A DNA stretch of 64,000 nucleotides. It comes from Bradysia coprophila (Eukaryota > Arthropoda > Insecta > Diptera > Sciaridae). Below the pieces are notes generated by a model, which searched no databases, was not told the origin of the DNA, and was given only the letters and a program-made list of their open reading frames with translations. A program made the translations under genes and the position numbers. The DNA lies in assembly GCF_014529535.1 (NCBI RefSeq), contig NW_023503409.1:6138390-6202389 (forward strand), written 5' to 3'. Positions 37,301 through 49,000 of the stretch are shown here, piece by piece. The first letter of the stretch is position 1; every line of letters starts with the position of its first letter.

Positions 37301-39126
37301 TTCGGTGAAATAATTCTCAATATTAGATCCTGGTCATACCAAACAGCCAACAAATGTAACATTAACGGATAGAGCGACAGACGACGTTCTCAGTTGAATT
37401 TGAAATTAAAACATAAAATACGAAGCGTTCACTTCCTACAACAACACTTCCGCCGTACTTTTACGACTTTCGGCCAAGCACATAGAATCCATTATTCAGC
37501 ATGCATTTAACGTATTGCCTCTCTCATCTGTTGAATCATCTCCAAAAATATCCCATTATCGCATACATTATGTTCGAACATAAATAAGAACAGAGGAAAA
37601 CAACAAAAAATCCCTCGGTTATGTAAAAGAAATGTGTGGCATCTTAAAAAAAGACTCAAAACTCGAAATAAACCACAGACGGAAAATGATGAGAAAAATA
37701 AATAATTTTTTTACAAAAAGAAAATATCGTCTCCAGTTCATCGTCGCGCTTTGTCGCTAACATCTCGCATTATCGTTTGAAAGAAGAAACGTTTTACGTT
37801 CCATTATCTTAACAGTTTTTGCATTAATGAAAATTTTGTCCATTGAGCCAAGTTTCCCATATTGAACGCTAGTCAATCAGTTTTTGAAAACGATTAAGTA
37901 AAAATTCATGTAAACATTGTATATAGCCTGTGCTTGTGCGCCTACACTTTCGAACATAATCCTAAAGTAAATAATTGTTCGAAAAGAAAGAAGTAAAAAA
38001 AATAATCAAAATAATTTCGTTCAATTTTGCTCATCTGACACAGTGTGTTGTGAATTACATTTTCTAAACAGAGAAAAACCGTTCGATTTGGCAATTTGCC
38101 GACCTTTAATTTGCCTATTTTCTAATTCTATTTGTGTTTTGTTTGGTTTGGGTAAATGAATTTATCATCCGGCTAAACGACATTACATCGGCTGAATATT
38201 TTGCATTAGATCATCGAACTGTGTATATAGAATTCAGTTAACGTTTTTAATCATTTAGAGGCCAAACTTTGAATAAAAACTGAATTTGTTTGCACCATGA
38301 CCCAGTGTCTGTTCCAATAATTTACAGAATGGCTGAATCCGATTCCGGTAGCATAACTCCAACATCTGGTAATTACATTGCATGCGAATCGATCACAAAC
38401 AAACTAGCCGATGTGGCTAAGGTTGCCGAATCTCTCGACGCAATTCTGAAAGATTTACAAAATTGTTTGGATCTCGAAGAGCCATGCTCCAGTTCCGAAG
38501 AAAAGTCAAAGTCGGATCGTGTCAGTAACAGAAATGATGGAAGTAGTGCAGATGTTAGTTATAGCCCAGTTCATTTAAGTCAACAACTTAATGAAACTAA
38601 TTTTCTGTTCAACAAGGAATGGAACTCCAGTCTTAAATCTACTGAAGACGAATCATTTGTGACAGCATCAGATTTCCGCTTTACTCCGCAATCAACTCGA
38701 TCCTCCTATCGTACTGCTTCCGAAGGTGGGTCGCCATGGTGGAACAATGACAAAACGTCATTGGACACATCCGGCTCAGATATGGACCCTGAAGTGCCAA
38801 CCATGCAACTTCTGACCGGAGTTGTCTCATCGGCCAGTGTATCGTTTGATGACTCTGAACACAGTTTCTTATCGGCACTTCGGTCGCCCTTGCACAGCGA
38901 ACAAACCGATTCCGATGAACTCACAATGAACAAAGCCAAATCGTCACGGTCGAGCTTATTGAAATCGCCCGCTACATCGAGTCAAACGTACAGGGATTTT
39001 CACAATGCATCGACATCGTCTAAGGTGAGCGATGAGTCGAGTATATTAACCCCAGAAACTTCGCCATGGAATAGATATTGCAGTAAGCTAATTATAACAA
39101 AACAATCGATCAAAGGATGTTTGTAA
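31321..39126 (+). CDS. SESTD1: SEC14 domain and spectrin repeat protein (SESTD1 homologue), 8 exons
   Basis: Exons are 31321-31487, 31549-31744, 31819-31932, 34872-35046, 35601-36239, 36338-36702, 36766-37163 and 38328-39126, all GT-AG and in phase, giving 950 residues. The N-terminus (residues 1-160) is a SEC14/CRAL-TRIO-like lipid-binding domain: MEADVLNALQ, LSGGLVVVIDGQKCSW and ELGGTLAYNHEQWLCNRI match the SESTD1 pattern. Spectrin-type three-helix repeats follow to about 680 (INWINDLYNVMMKSHIHVGC, STYNYGCQLLDASLAL). Vertebrate SESTD1 binds phosphoinositides and regulates TRPC channels and Rho-family signalling at the membrane. The last exon adds a Ser/Thr-rich tail, making the protein about 250 residues longer than human SESTD1 (696). 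Exon 2 must start at 31549; earlier AGs give a stop or the wrong frame. The exon 6 donor (GTTCAA) is weak but required by homology. Confidence 0.9.
32375..32902. mobile_element. Large foldback MITE in SESTD1 intron 3
   Basis: Two arms of roughly 260 bases are inverted copies around a centre near 32638 with almost no spacer. The outer ends read TAGGGTTACTCCCTTCATTT on the left and the near-complement ending GGGAATAGCCCTA on the right, consistent with TA target duplication. Because of the symmetry, the same 60-residue open frame (containing LTTATWKK and FFTRRILIK) appears on both strands. No transposase frame is present. Confidence 0.85.
32975..33045 (+). repeat. tRNA-like (possible SINE head) sequence
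   Basis: TGGTTAGAGG (32982-32991) resembles a Pol III A box and GGTTCGAAATTC (33027-33038) a B box, at about tRNA spacing. I cannot fold the rest into a convincing cloverleaf or find an anticodon loop, so a tRNA-derived SINE remnant is more likely than a tRNA gene. Confidence 0.3.
33397..33625. repeat. Dispersed hairpin repeat related to 53650-53760
   Basis: GGGACGGTTGATTTAAGGC and CCTAAAATCAATCGTCC form inverted arms (about 33522-33607). Beside them is a second hairpin built on GGGCCGAAAATGAGGGC and its complement. The arm motif GGACGGTCGATTTAAGGC recurs at about 53651 with the same CCTAAAATC..CCGTCC partner, so both belong to one family. Confidence 0.55.
37205..37340. mobile_element. Foldback MITE in SESTD1 intron 7
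   Basis: The arms share CTAATATTGAGAA..TATTTCAC (left) and the complement TTCTCAATATTAG (right), with CCAGG/CCTGG near the ends. The element starts about 40 bases after the exon 7 donor and is non-coding. The rest of intron 7 is AT-rich with nothing recognised. Confidence 0.65.
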
Positions 39127-39297
39127 GCCAAGGTTTCGAGTTTTAACTTTGACGATCTGTTTTTAGGATAATGATTTTGTGCTCAATTAATTAGTTAGGG
39201 TCGCTTTTAGCTTAACAATTTCTAGTAAAATGTTTTTAATTTATTAATTTTGGTAACTTGCTTTTGTGTGTTGATTATTTTATTATTTTTTTTATTA

Positions 39298-39303
39298 AAT
39301 AAA
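39298..39303 (+). terminator. Poly(A) signal of the SESTD1 homologue
   Basis: AATAAA lies about 170 bases after the stop at 39126 in T-rich sequence. It supports exon 8 as the terminal exon, although TGCAGTAAGC shortly before the stop (around 39080) could act as an alternative donor. Confidence 0.65.
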
Positions 39304-39668
39304 ACTTACGATGAATTTAAAGGATTGCGACTTTTGCGATGTTTTGCTCTTTATTATTTGATTGTGAAAAAAAGTGATTAACAAAGCTGTTGGACGGTAA
39401 GTGGAACATTAGTCATCAATGAATGATCGAAAAGGAAAATGTTTGTTTTATGATACTACCGAAATGTTAAGTGTCAAGTAGTTCGATTCCCGTATCAGAT
39501 AACTCAACATGGAACTTTTCAGCGATTACATCGCAATACTAACTGCTAAGTGACTGCCACGATAGACAAACCTAAATTTAGGGGAGATATCAATTAAGCT
39601 CTAACTTTCATCTGAAGTATTTGCATACTTCGAGGCGTGGTTCAGAAGTTACGTTTAGATCAATATAC

Positions 39669-40278
39669 CATTTGCAAATTTCTAGCCTACATTTAGGCGG
39701 AAAATATTCGTTTTTTTGATGATTTCATTGAACAAAAACCTTTTTTTTTAAGTAAAACCACTAAAGCCGGGAAAAATGTGTTACTTTTAAAGGAAAAATT
39801 GGTTTGTGGGTGATAACTTATCTAAATTAGAGAAACATTTGCAGATGGTTTAAATTTATGCAATCTGCACAGGTTTCTCCAAGTGGGCTATGACTTACAA
39901 ACCAATTTTTCCTTCAAAGGTAACACATTTTTGCGTGCTTTATGGTTCTACTTAAGAGTGATATCGCCAAAATAATTAAAATAATTTTTTCTTGAGTTAT
40001 TGCCGAAAAACTGTTTTCGGTATGTACCCTCTGGCATGTCTTCACTTTTGAGCGCTTTTCACAGAAAACAAATTTTTTTAAGAAAAAGTGAAAGACACGT
40101 GTTTCCTAGAAATGAAAGACGAATCCAACGAGCTATCACTCATTAAAATCGGAGACCGCTTGTTTCCCAATCACCTGAAGATTTGGCGATATCACTCTTA
40201 AAAAAAAAAGATTTTGGTTCAGAAAAATCATCAAAAAACGAATATTTCCCGCCTAAATGTAGGCTACACATTTGCAAA
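39669..40278. mobile_element. Foldback element of about 610 bp
   Basis: The outer arms contain TTTGCAAAT..GCCTACATTTAGGCGG and the complement CCGCCTAAATGTAGGC, then ACGAATATT on the right. Nested inside is a second inverted pair built on GGAAAAATTGGTTTGT and ACAAACCAATTTTTCC, and a third on GCGATATCACTCTTA. It is non-coding. The rest of 39310-41860 shows no gene. Confidence 0.7.
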
Positions 40279-41860
40279 GAGTCTATTGCTCTTAAGCCGG
40301 TGTCCAGACTGCACTTGTTATTGGACGTAAAAAGCTGTTAAGTGTGGTCTCTAAACAAATCAAAATATCACTTTACATGCTGAAAATGCTGAGACCAAAA
40401 ATAATTTATTTCACGCGAATTTAAACTGTATGAGAAGACTTACCAGCACGACTCCTTCAGAGTTTAGTCTACTAAATTTGCTAAAAATTTGCGACGAGCT
40501 ACACGTCCCTGACCCATGAATCCTCGAAGGTTAGCAAATCTGCGGCCCCTTATAGACAAGGGATACCTAAACAGTTTCCTAGAGATAATAATCTGTTATC
40601 GGCATGGACGACAAAATAAATAATGAGCCATAGTTAGACCTCGTCTTAAATTACAAAATGAATGTTAAAACAAATGAAGTAAAAGATTTAATTTCAGAAT
40701 GTCGAAAGTTCTTGTTCGATAAGTACTAGTAATAGTGTTGATGAATTTGGTTGGTGAATTCAATTAGAATTTTTGCAAATGCTATTCTACAAGAATTTAA
40801 AATCAAGTCAACTCAAGCAGTGAAATCTTATATTATTTTGGTGCAATAACTTGTAATCGTCGGATAAAATGTTAAAATGAAATGAGTTCAATATTCGGGG
40901 CATTATTAATTGCCTATAATTACAAACAGGAATTTCCTTCCACTTATAAACTTCAGATGAAATTAGAATGTAACGAATATATATAATACTTGAAACACAT
41001 CGAACATCAAAAGTATTCAGAGAGCTGAATTCGTGTTTATGACATAAATTTGAATAAGAAAAACATACACAAAGCTATACTTCTAAGAAAATAGACACAG
41101 AAAAAGTATTCAAATGACACCGTAATGAGAAAACAAATTCATAGAAAATTCATAATGTTAATGCTACTCGTACAGAAAAATGTGTCTGTGAAACAGCGAC
41201 GACGACATCGTTTCATCAATGAAAACCATTGAGTACGTACGAATGCAAGCAATATTTTTAAGTTCAGACCTACATCCCAAAAATAGACGCTAAAATACGA
41301 ATTTCAACTGAAATATAAAAAGTAATGAACTAATTTTCGTGATTGTTTATACTTTTTTGGTTGTGAGGCCGGGGAATATGGTGGCAATGCCAACGAACGA
41401 AAACCAATAGAAATATTTTTACGGTTCCTTTTTATTCAATTATATGTTGAGTTAGGTCAGTGTAGACGAGGCAATGTCGACAAATAAACTACTTCGAAAA
41501 ACACTAAGCCATGACTTTGTATGAAACTGAGAGACAAGGTGATCCAATGACTTTACGTGTATTTCTGTAGCGACTTTTCTGGGTCCCGTACCATGACTTT
41601 CCGGAGTAGTTTTCCCCTTTCAAAATGCAGACCTTATGGACAAATATTGAGTCGTTATAGGTCGTGCATTGTAGAGCATGGAATTTTTTCTTTGTCATCT
41701 GTATTAGTATCCCACGATTGAATTTAATGGATGACAGGTCTTCTGTTTTTAAGAGCCTAGTCAAAGATCATTTTTCTTTTTGATTATGGATAATCGACCT
41801 TACAAGCGCAAAGTAACATCAACTTTTTAAAAGCGACAATCATATTGCAGCAGAACCATT

Positions 41861-41938
41861 AAATCTGTTACTTCATTTGTGTGTGGCACAAAATCTATTA
41901 CTTCAATATTGTTTATCATACATTTGGCTGTATATAAC
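41861..41938 (+). promoter_or_regulatory. TTACTTCA-motif pair with TATA box
   Basis: AAATCTGTTACTTCATTTG (41861-41879) and AAATCTATTACTTCAATAT (41891-41909) are followed by TATATAAC at 41931. The block GTTATCGATATCAGATGA begins about 70 bases after the second motif and contains the ATG of the small frame at 41993. The spacing TATA-to-ATG (about 60) suits a short 5' leader. Confidence 0.5.
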
Positions 41939-41992
41939 AGACCATCAACCTGAGTTCAATGCACATATTCTTGTCAACGTTATCGATATCAG

Positions 41993-42223
41993 ATGAGTAT
42001 GACAAGCTATTTCTCTGTGATTACTCTATTCATCCTTTTCCTTTCTTTTTTGAAACCGGAAACACTAATATATCGATTCATATATCCCAGTGCCTCAGTC
42101 GCAACCGTTTGCTTAGACTATCATCATCTTATCGACCAAAACTCTGTCAGACAATTGTTGGAACCGAGCGGGTATAGAGCTTATGTAACTCAAACCACAA
42201 TGTTAAATAAAGTGTGTAGTTAA
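41993..42223 (+). CDS. Possible small secreted peptide, 76 residues
   Basis: An ATG-initiated frame begins MSMTSYFSVITLFILFLSFL, which looks like a secretory signal peptide. About 50 mostly polar residues follow, with two cysteines (VCLDYHH, NKVCS). A TATA box lies 60 bases upstream and the conserved motif pair lies before that. AAATAAAG overlaps the end of the frame and could serve as a poly(A) signal. No known family is recognised. The composition is close to the AT-rich background, so a chance frame cannot be excluded; the promoter-like context is the main support. Confidence 0.35.
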   Translation: MSMTSYFSVITLFILFLSFLKPETLIYRFIYPSASVATVCLDYHHLIDQNSVRQLLEPSGYRAYVTQTTMLNKVCS

Positions 42224-43098
42224 ACACACAAAATTTGTTATACGGTAACGAATTGTATAAACAAACTCGGCTATTCAGCAATACTTTATACACGATTCTT
42301 AAGAAATATCTCATTGATTGTAAGATAACTTACACACATTTTCTAGCCGTAAGAGAGACATCAAAACAAAAATACGAATTGCCTATCGATCGAATTACCA
42401 ACTACCAATACCACCATTCTTTCAAGGAACCTCTCAGTTGTGATAACCCATCAATATCAATACAGCTTTACTCCATCAACGAGGGGAAGTAGCAGATTGT
42501 GATGAGAATAATTGCAAAAATTTTCCTCTCTTTCATTCAATGTTCGAATTTAATTTTCGAAATGATCGCACATGTTTTTTTGAATCAAACGGTTTTCCAT
42601 TCTCTTTTTCACATATCTCAAATGTAAAGTCTTGCAATTGAACCAACACTATACAGCTTTTTACGTTCGTCGAATGAGAGCCACGGTTTATGCGAGAGAT
42701 AATCATATTGTGAGTATATGGAAAGAAATGTAAAAATAATGGTTCGCGGTTGAACAGGTTAAAAGTTTGCGATCGGCAAGACTTGCCGTTTTCATTCTCA
42801 ATCTTATAAAACCATACCAATAATGATTTTGAACTGAGTTACATTGTCAGTCTCCTTAGTGCTACGCGTATGTGCTGATCATATTCAATAGTGTATTGTG
42901 CGATTGTAATACGAACCGTGTGTTTATTTGGCTACTGTCTTGTTGAGTGATAGTTTTGAATTGTAGTAAAAATAACGAATTTTGGCAAAACTAAAAGTTA
43001 TAGTTTGTCCATCAGGTGCAATTGATTGTTAGAGATGATTTTTTGTGTGTGAATGAAAAAGGATACCGAATAAAGTTATATTTGAGAATAAAAGAGCC

Positions 43099-46000
43099 AT
43101 GGACTCCGAAACGGATACCTCTCGTGAGGATCATCAGAAAAATGGAAATCTCAGCCAAAAGCCTTCCACAACAGCAATAAGTACGATTGTATTGAACAGT
43201 AAACCCATTCAACTAGTTGTCGCTATATTACAAGTAAGTCTAAACAAGAATTTGTCGTATTCTCAAGTCCCTGCATTTATTATTGTAAATCGAATGGAAC
43301 TAACGTTACAACTTACGACATAAAACATAACCCGATAATTACCCGTACTCAATTCTGTTTGTTTATTGCTCAAGTCGAAGTAATAATTATTGTTTTTGCG
43401 GATTGAAAATGGAATATTCAGAAAAGGAGGTATAATGTTGGTTATACGTGTTGTTCTTTAGAAATGTTAACTTTTAAACGACTACCTTTCAAATTGAATT
43501 ATGATGATTTATGTTGCGGTTCGACCATATTCAACCAAAAACATGCACATTCTCTTCAACATTTTATTTTATTTCTTGAAAATTTGTACAAGCGACTCTG
43601 TTAGAAGAATGATCAGATCCAATATCAGTGTGCTTCGAATCGATTGATTTCGATTTTTTTTTCTTTTCAAAATACATCGAGAACCAAAATAGAAATATTT
43701 GTGCGTCGACGTATTCGGCAAAAATAAAAACCGCGCAGTCCAATCATACACATAACAGCTATCTAACTAATATCATATCGATTTTAAAGATTCGTATCGT
43801 CACTTAGTATCACAACGAGAAAAATGCTTAGTCTGTATTAGATGTCACGAATATTTTTAGCGAACGGAGAACACATTCTTTTCATAATTACGAATTTTAG
43901 TAAACATTTTTTGAATTCAAATTTAATTTTATTTGTCGCAACTTGAATAATGATTAAAATTGTCAGTCATTTATCTCACAATGGATTACAGTAGCGACGG
44001 TTTTACGAGGATAATAAACTCTATGCTTTTATGAATTTTTTCGTTTTCTATGAAAAATATTTTTAATGTTCGTCGTCTCTGATTTCACTCAGAAATAACG
44101 CTTGAGTTCCCCTACTATGCGATAGCTAAGTGCAAAGAAAACAAAAATTTGCCTAATTACATTGAATAAATTGATTGTGGTCTCGCCTCGTTGGGACCAA
44201 TTATGACTGTGACTCTCCACTTGCTGAAATGTTACCTACGAAGCAACCGATCTCACATAGTAACCTCTAAGAGGTACTAAAACCGTACAATATCTTAAAG
44301 ATGCACACCAGTACGACAAGTATTAAAAAATTCACATCAACCTAAAACAAATAAAACCAAATTTGATGATGTCGTTCGGCTGTAATACTATGTACATACC
44401 ATTAATACGTAAGTGATAAACTGTTAAACTTTTTATGTATAACAAAGTGATCGTTTTTGAAGTTCACACAATGCTAAAAACGTATTAGATGTAAACTTTG
44501 CACGTATCGTATAAGAGCCTACATTTTAACACTTACAGCTTTTCACTGTCGTCATTCAATATCTGGGTTTTGACTAAAACCATTCAGAATACTCTCGCTT
44601 GTAGAAAACGTTGAGAATTCGAAGATTTTTGTTTTGAAGGACTAGATTTTGAGGAGCGATATAAAAAACGGCTTTTTTTCGATGTAGAACAACAAACTGT
44701 AGAACAGTTTTGTTTGCTCTGAATGAAGAGTTGCATCGATTAAAAATAGGAAAACAAACAGAACAATCTCGCTCGGGGCTCATTGTCGATCTCAGCAACG
44801 CAAAATTGCTAATGTGTCTCCAGCTTTAAGCAGATATCCAAACCCAACAATCAATTATATGCTTTGATTGTTGTTGCAATTCAACCACAAGTGCATTTGT
44901 TCTATCGAATTTAGGTGAAAAATACCATCCGAGGGAGTCAGATTTATTTTCACTCTTCGTGATATCTAATAAATCAAACCATCCCCAAGTGCATTATACT
45001 ACGGTTTACTAAATGAGTGCTCAAATTTTGACTGTAATGAAACAATTAAGTATTTGTTTAAACGTATATGCTATATAAGAAAACATATTTCAGTTGAATT
45101 ATCTGATGAACATAATTGGGAATTGCTTTCAAGTAATCACTGTTGATTGAAGTGTCCATAGATTCAAGATGTAAAGCAACAGACGGTGTATGAGGTGAAA
45201 CTTGCAATCAAAATAACTTAATATCTCATAAACTGAATCGATTCGTTACTTATATGTACGATGAATTCTTTGCACTATCATCAATATTAAATACACAAAA
45301 TTATTAAAGGTCTTAATAAAACCACTTAATTTAATTTGTGAGATGAAAAAAAACCACAAGCAAATTTATTCAAGCAAAAAACATTACCAATTATGGCATA
45401 AATAACCGGAATGAAAAGAGATCAATTTTTTTTCTTCATAAGTTCGTTCAGTTATTCGTTAAACCAAAATTCAGACCTATATTATGTATATTCATTTTAC
45501 GTTATGTGTTGTATATGATATGTACAAAAAAAGATACATTACGGCTGTGCGAATATACACAAAATTGCAATGCTTCGTGTGAATAATTTTGGACAATTTT
45601 TTTTCTTCAATATTTCATATTAATTTTGGAAGTATCGGGTAATGGCTGGGGTTCATGCTAATGTTAAATTGATGTGTAAATTGACATATTACTAACTCTA
45701 CAGAGAAAATGACAAATATTCCTCAATAGAAAAAACGAACAAATTCACTCTGATTGTTGCGATTCTTTGCAACAAGTATTAGATGGAATCGCAATTTAAA
45801 ATCTTTGATTAAAACTGTAAAACAGGGTCTGTATCTTTCGTTTATTTACTATTGAGGAAAGTACGATTAACCCTACACCAACCTTTTAAAGACGGCAGAT
45901 TTACAACGAATCTATTACTTCATCTGATCTAACGTTTTTTTATCAGACTGGTGAAATCTAATGAAACTTAGCAAACATGTTGCTACAGTGAGAAGAAAGT

Positions 46001-49000
46001 GAAATTCGAAATGTTGTTTGATTTTCTGAATCTAGATTTTTATTTTATAAATTTTTGTGAGGCAAGCGCTTGTAACAAGGATGAGATACTAAAATAAAAA
46101 ATCTAGATTTTCATTTGCTAAAAAAATTGTGCGTGGAATCTTATAACATGAAACCATGTCGAATTTCACGTTTCTCTCCCTGTAAATACTTATCGCCTTG
46201 CTTATCGACTTTTGGAGTCTTCAATTCAATTCAATTCGTTTATTTTACGTCAGGCTAATACAGCCGACGGATCACAGGTAATCTTAATCGATAACAGATG
46301 ACAAATCAGTCTGTAACAGGTTTATTCATTGCTAGATGTTTTTAACGAATAAATTTGTACATAAAAACCACATTCATCTACGAACTAGAAGTTCGTTGCA
46401 ATTACTATACTGATTCTGATGGAAAATCGTATACAGACAATTCATGTAAAAAGCATAATGTTCAGCATCGTTTCCTAATTAACTAACATGAAACTAAAAG
46501 CTACTTTAAATATGCTTTGCATCATGATTAAAATTAGAACTATTTAAAATACAATTTTGATGACTACGCGGTCGGTAGATATAGATTGTTACATACTGTC
46601 TATATTCTATACACACATTTCAGTTATAAAGTGAAATCTATCCACACAGCCTCTCTGGAAATGTTTAACACATTGCTGAAATCGAATGGAACAGAATTGC
46701 TATGTACATTCGGCTATGTTGTGTATAAATTTAAATTTGGAAAAGCGAATTATAACTTCTTTTTTATTGGAATTGCAAGAGAATGTAAAGCGTATACTCT
46801 GGTCGAATGTTTATTATATTTAAGACTCTACACTAAATTAGAATTTTTTGTTTCTGCCGCTGAGAACTACGTCATGAGTTATGTGGTAGATATGGTGAAA
46901 TGTTTTCATTTTGGATTAGTTTTGAAACGGTTGATGATGTTGCTCTTATGGATACCATATGATTAATTTAGTAAGCCATAAGGTTTTAGTATGACTGGGT
47001 ATAATAAAATTAAAAAGAAATAATTAATAAAATTAATAAAAATGATTCACTCGATCAACAACAAGTTCATTTAAGTTGACTTTAAAACTCTCAAGTTGTC
47101 AAGACACTCATATTGATTGTTATCTACTTCGAAATTTACCAGAGACTTCTTTCGAGTAGATGTTTATCTTCTAAAATTTCACATTTGCATTCCTATTAAA
47201 GAGACTGTACATCGTATTCATGTAACGAAAAATTATTTTTGATTGAAAGACACTATTTCTTCCGTTACCCATATAAGTTGGGTAAAGAAGCTTTGCGTGC
47301 GATAGTATAAATTACTCGATTTTATAAGAACTTAAGTTGCTGCTCTTCTGGGAAAGTGATTTCCGTCGTTTTTTCAATTACTGATAAACGGTAAAAACGG
47401 TTCAAAAATTTACCGGTAAAAACCGGTAGATTCAGGACTTTAAACTATTTAAATTCTAAAACTTAGCTTCAGTAGAAATATGAAGATTTTCGTGTCAGTT
47501 GTTACTAATCGAAAGTAATTACAACTTAAAGCTACACAAACAGAGATTAAGATCTAAAAATTGATACATCAAGAACAAGATTCACGTCACATGCAATTTT
47601 GTAAACTTGCAGTAATTACCAACAGTAACCTAATAATTTCTCGAATGTATTGAAGCATATTGTGATATAATACTTGATTAAAACTAAAAACATGAACCAG
47701 CGTAGCACAACTAGCACCTTTTAATAAACCTTTTCATGGGCATAAACAACTTTATAACGGTTGGATTTTATGAAGAATTTTTATCGAAACTCTACCTGTT
47801 AAAAAATGGGTCTACCGAAAAACTATAAATTATGTTTACCGGGAAAATATTGACGAGTTTTTACACGTAAAATATTTGCCAGATTTTACCAGTACAATCT
47901 TTGCCGGTTTTTACCGGAAAAATATTTACCGGTTCTAACTGGAAAAATATTTGCAATTTGTTACCGGTAAAATATTTGGAGGTTTTTCAACCCCTTAAGC
48001 AACATTTATTTGTCACAAACAATAAACATTATTCTCAAAAGTTATTATAGCTATTACCATACGTAACATTTATGCTGTAGTAAATTCAATTAAAATTCCA
48101 TCCATCAATGAACAAATAAACTCATTTAGTGTTGTCGTGTTTAAGTGTGAATTGCATATTGACTTAGAATTGAATTGAGAATTAAGTATCAAATTTTTGT
48201 AACACGTAAAGTGTGATCTTAGTATATTTATATACAAATGGCTATACGACGTTATAATATGTTTGCCACAAATTCACATAAATAACAAACGCACGAATTT
48301 GAAGAGAGAGAAAAAAAGCCGCTTCGACATTAACTCTAAGAATATGTATACATTGTTATACACCAGACGACCATGAGGCAAACTGACATAAAATGTGATG
48401 TCATCCCGTGTATTTTAAGGTTTTATCTTCTTTCGTGCATCACAGAATTCACAATTATATACCAAAAAGTAAAAGTTTTATATCACATTTGGCGAATCGT
48501 AGAAACAATATGAATTGTTTGGTGCTTTTGAGAAAAATGATACGTTTAAGGCTAGGCTAGTTGCGAATATTTGTTTAAAAATATTTAAACTGGCAAAGCT
48601 TTCTTATATACAAAACAAAACGAGTGCAGTATAAGTTGTTCTACCATCACAATTTCAAAGATGAAAAAAAAATCCATGACCGATATCTCTGCTTTGCCAT
48701 TATTTACAAATTTGCCACATGTGTTTCCATTAACCACACATCATTTCGAATTTGAGTTTAATGCTAAAAACAAGTCTTCCACAGTTCTCGATAAAAAAGG
48801 CAGATGACTCAGAAAATTCCTCAATTTTACATTAGTTCAAATTTAGAACTGGAGGAAACATCGAAAGGGAAAATTAGATGAATCGCCTTTGATTTAGAAG
48901 AAAAACTATTCAACCTTTGAAAGCGACAGTCCTATTCTCTATCTTTAGATGAAATTCGAGAAAATCAAGAAAATATAAAGAAATCACGGTGATCGTTAAA

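Noticed and set aside
39480..39510. GTTCGATTCCCG resembling a tRNA B box
   Set aside because: There is no A box at the right distance upstream and no cloverleaf stems.
46586..46966. 126-codon frame in intron 1 of the CCDC141-like gene
   Set aside because: It starts at TTG, is rich in residues expected from AT-rich codons, and has no recognisable domain.
47830..47985. CRISPR-like array on ACCGG-AAAATATTT
   Set aside because: The units are degenerate and contiguous, without unique spacers, and the genome is an insect's.
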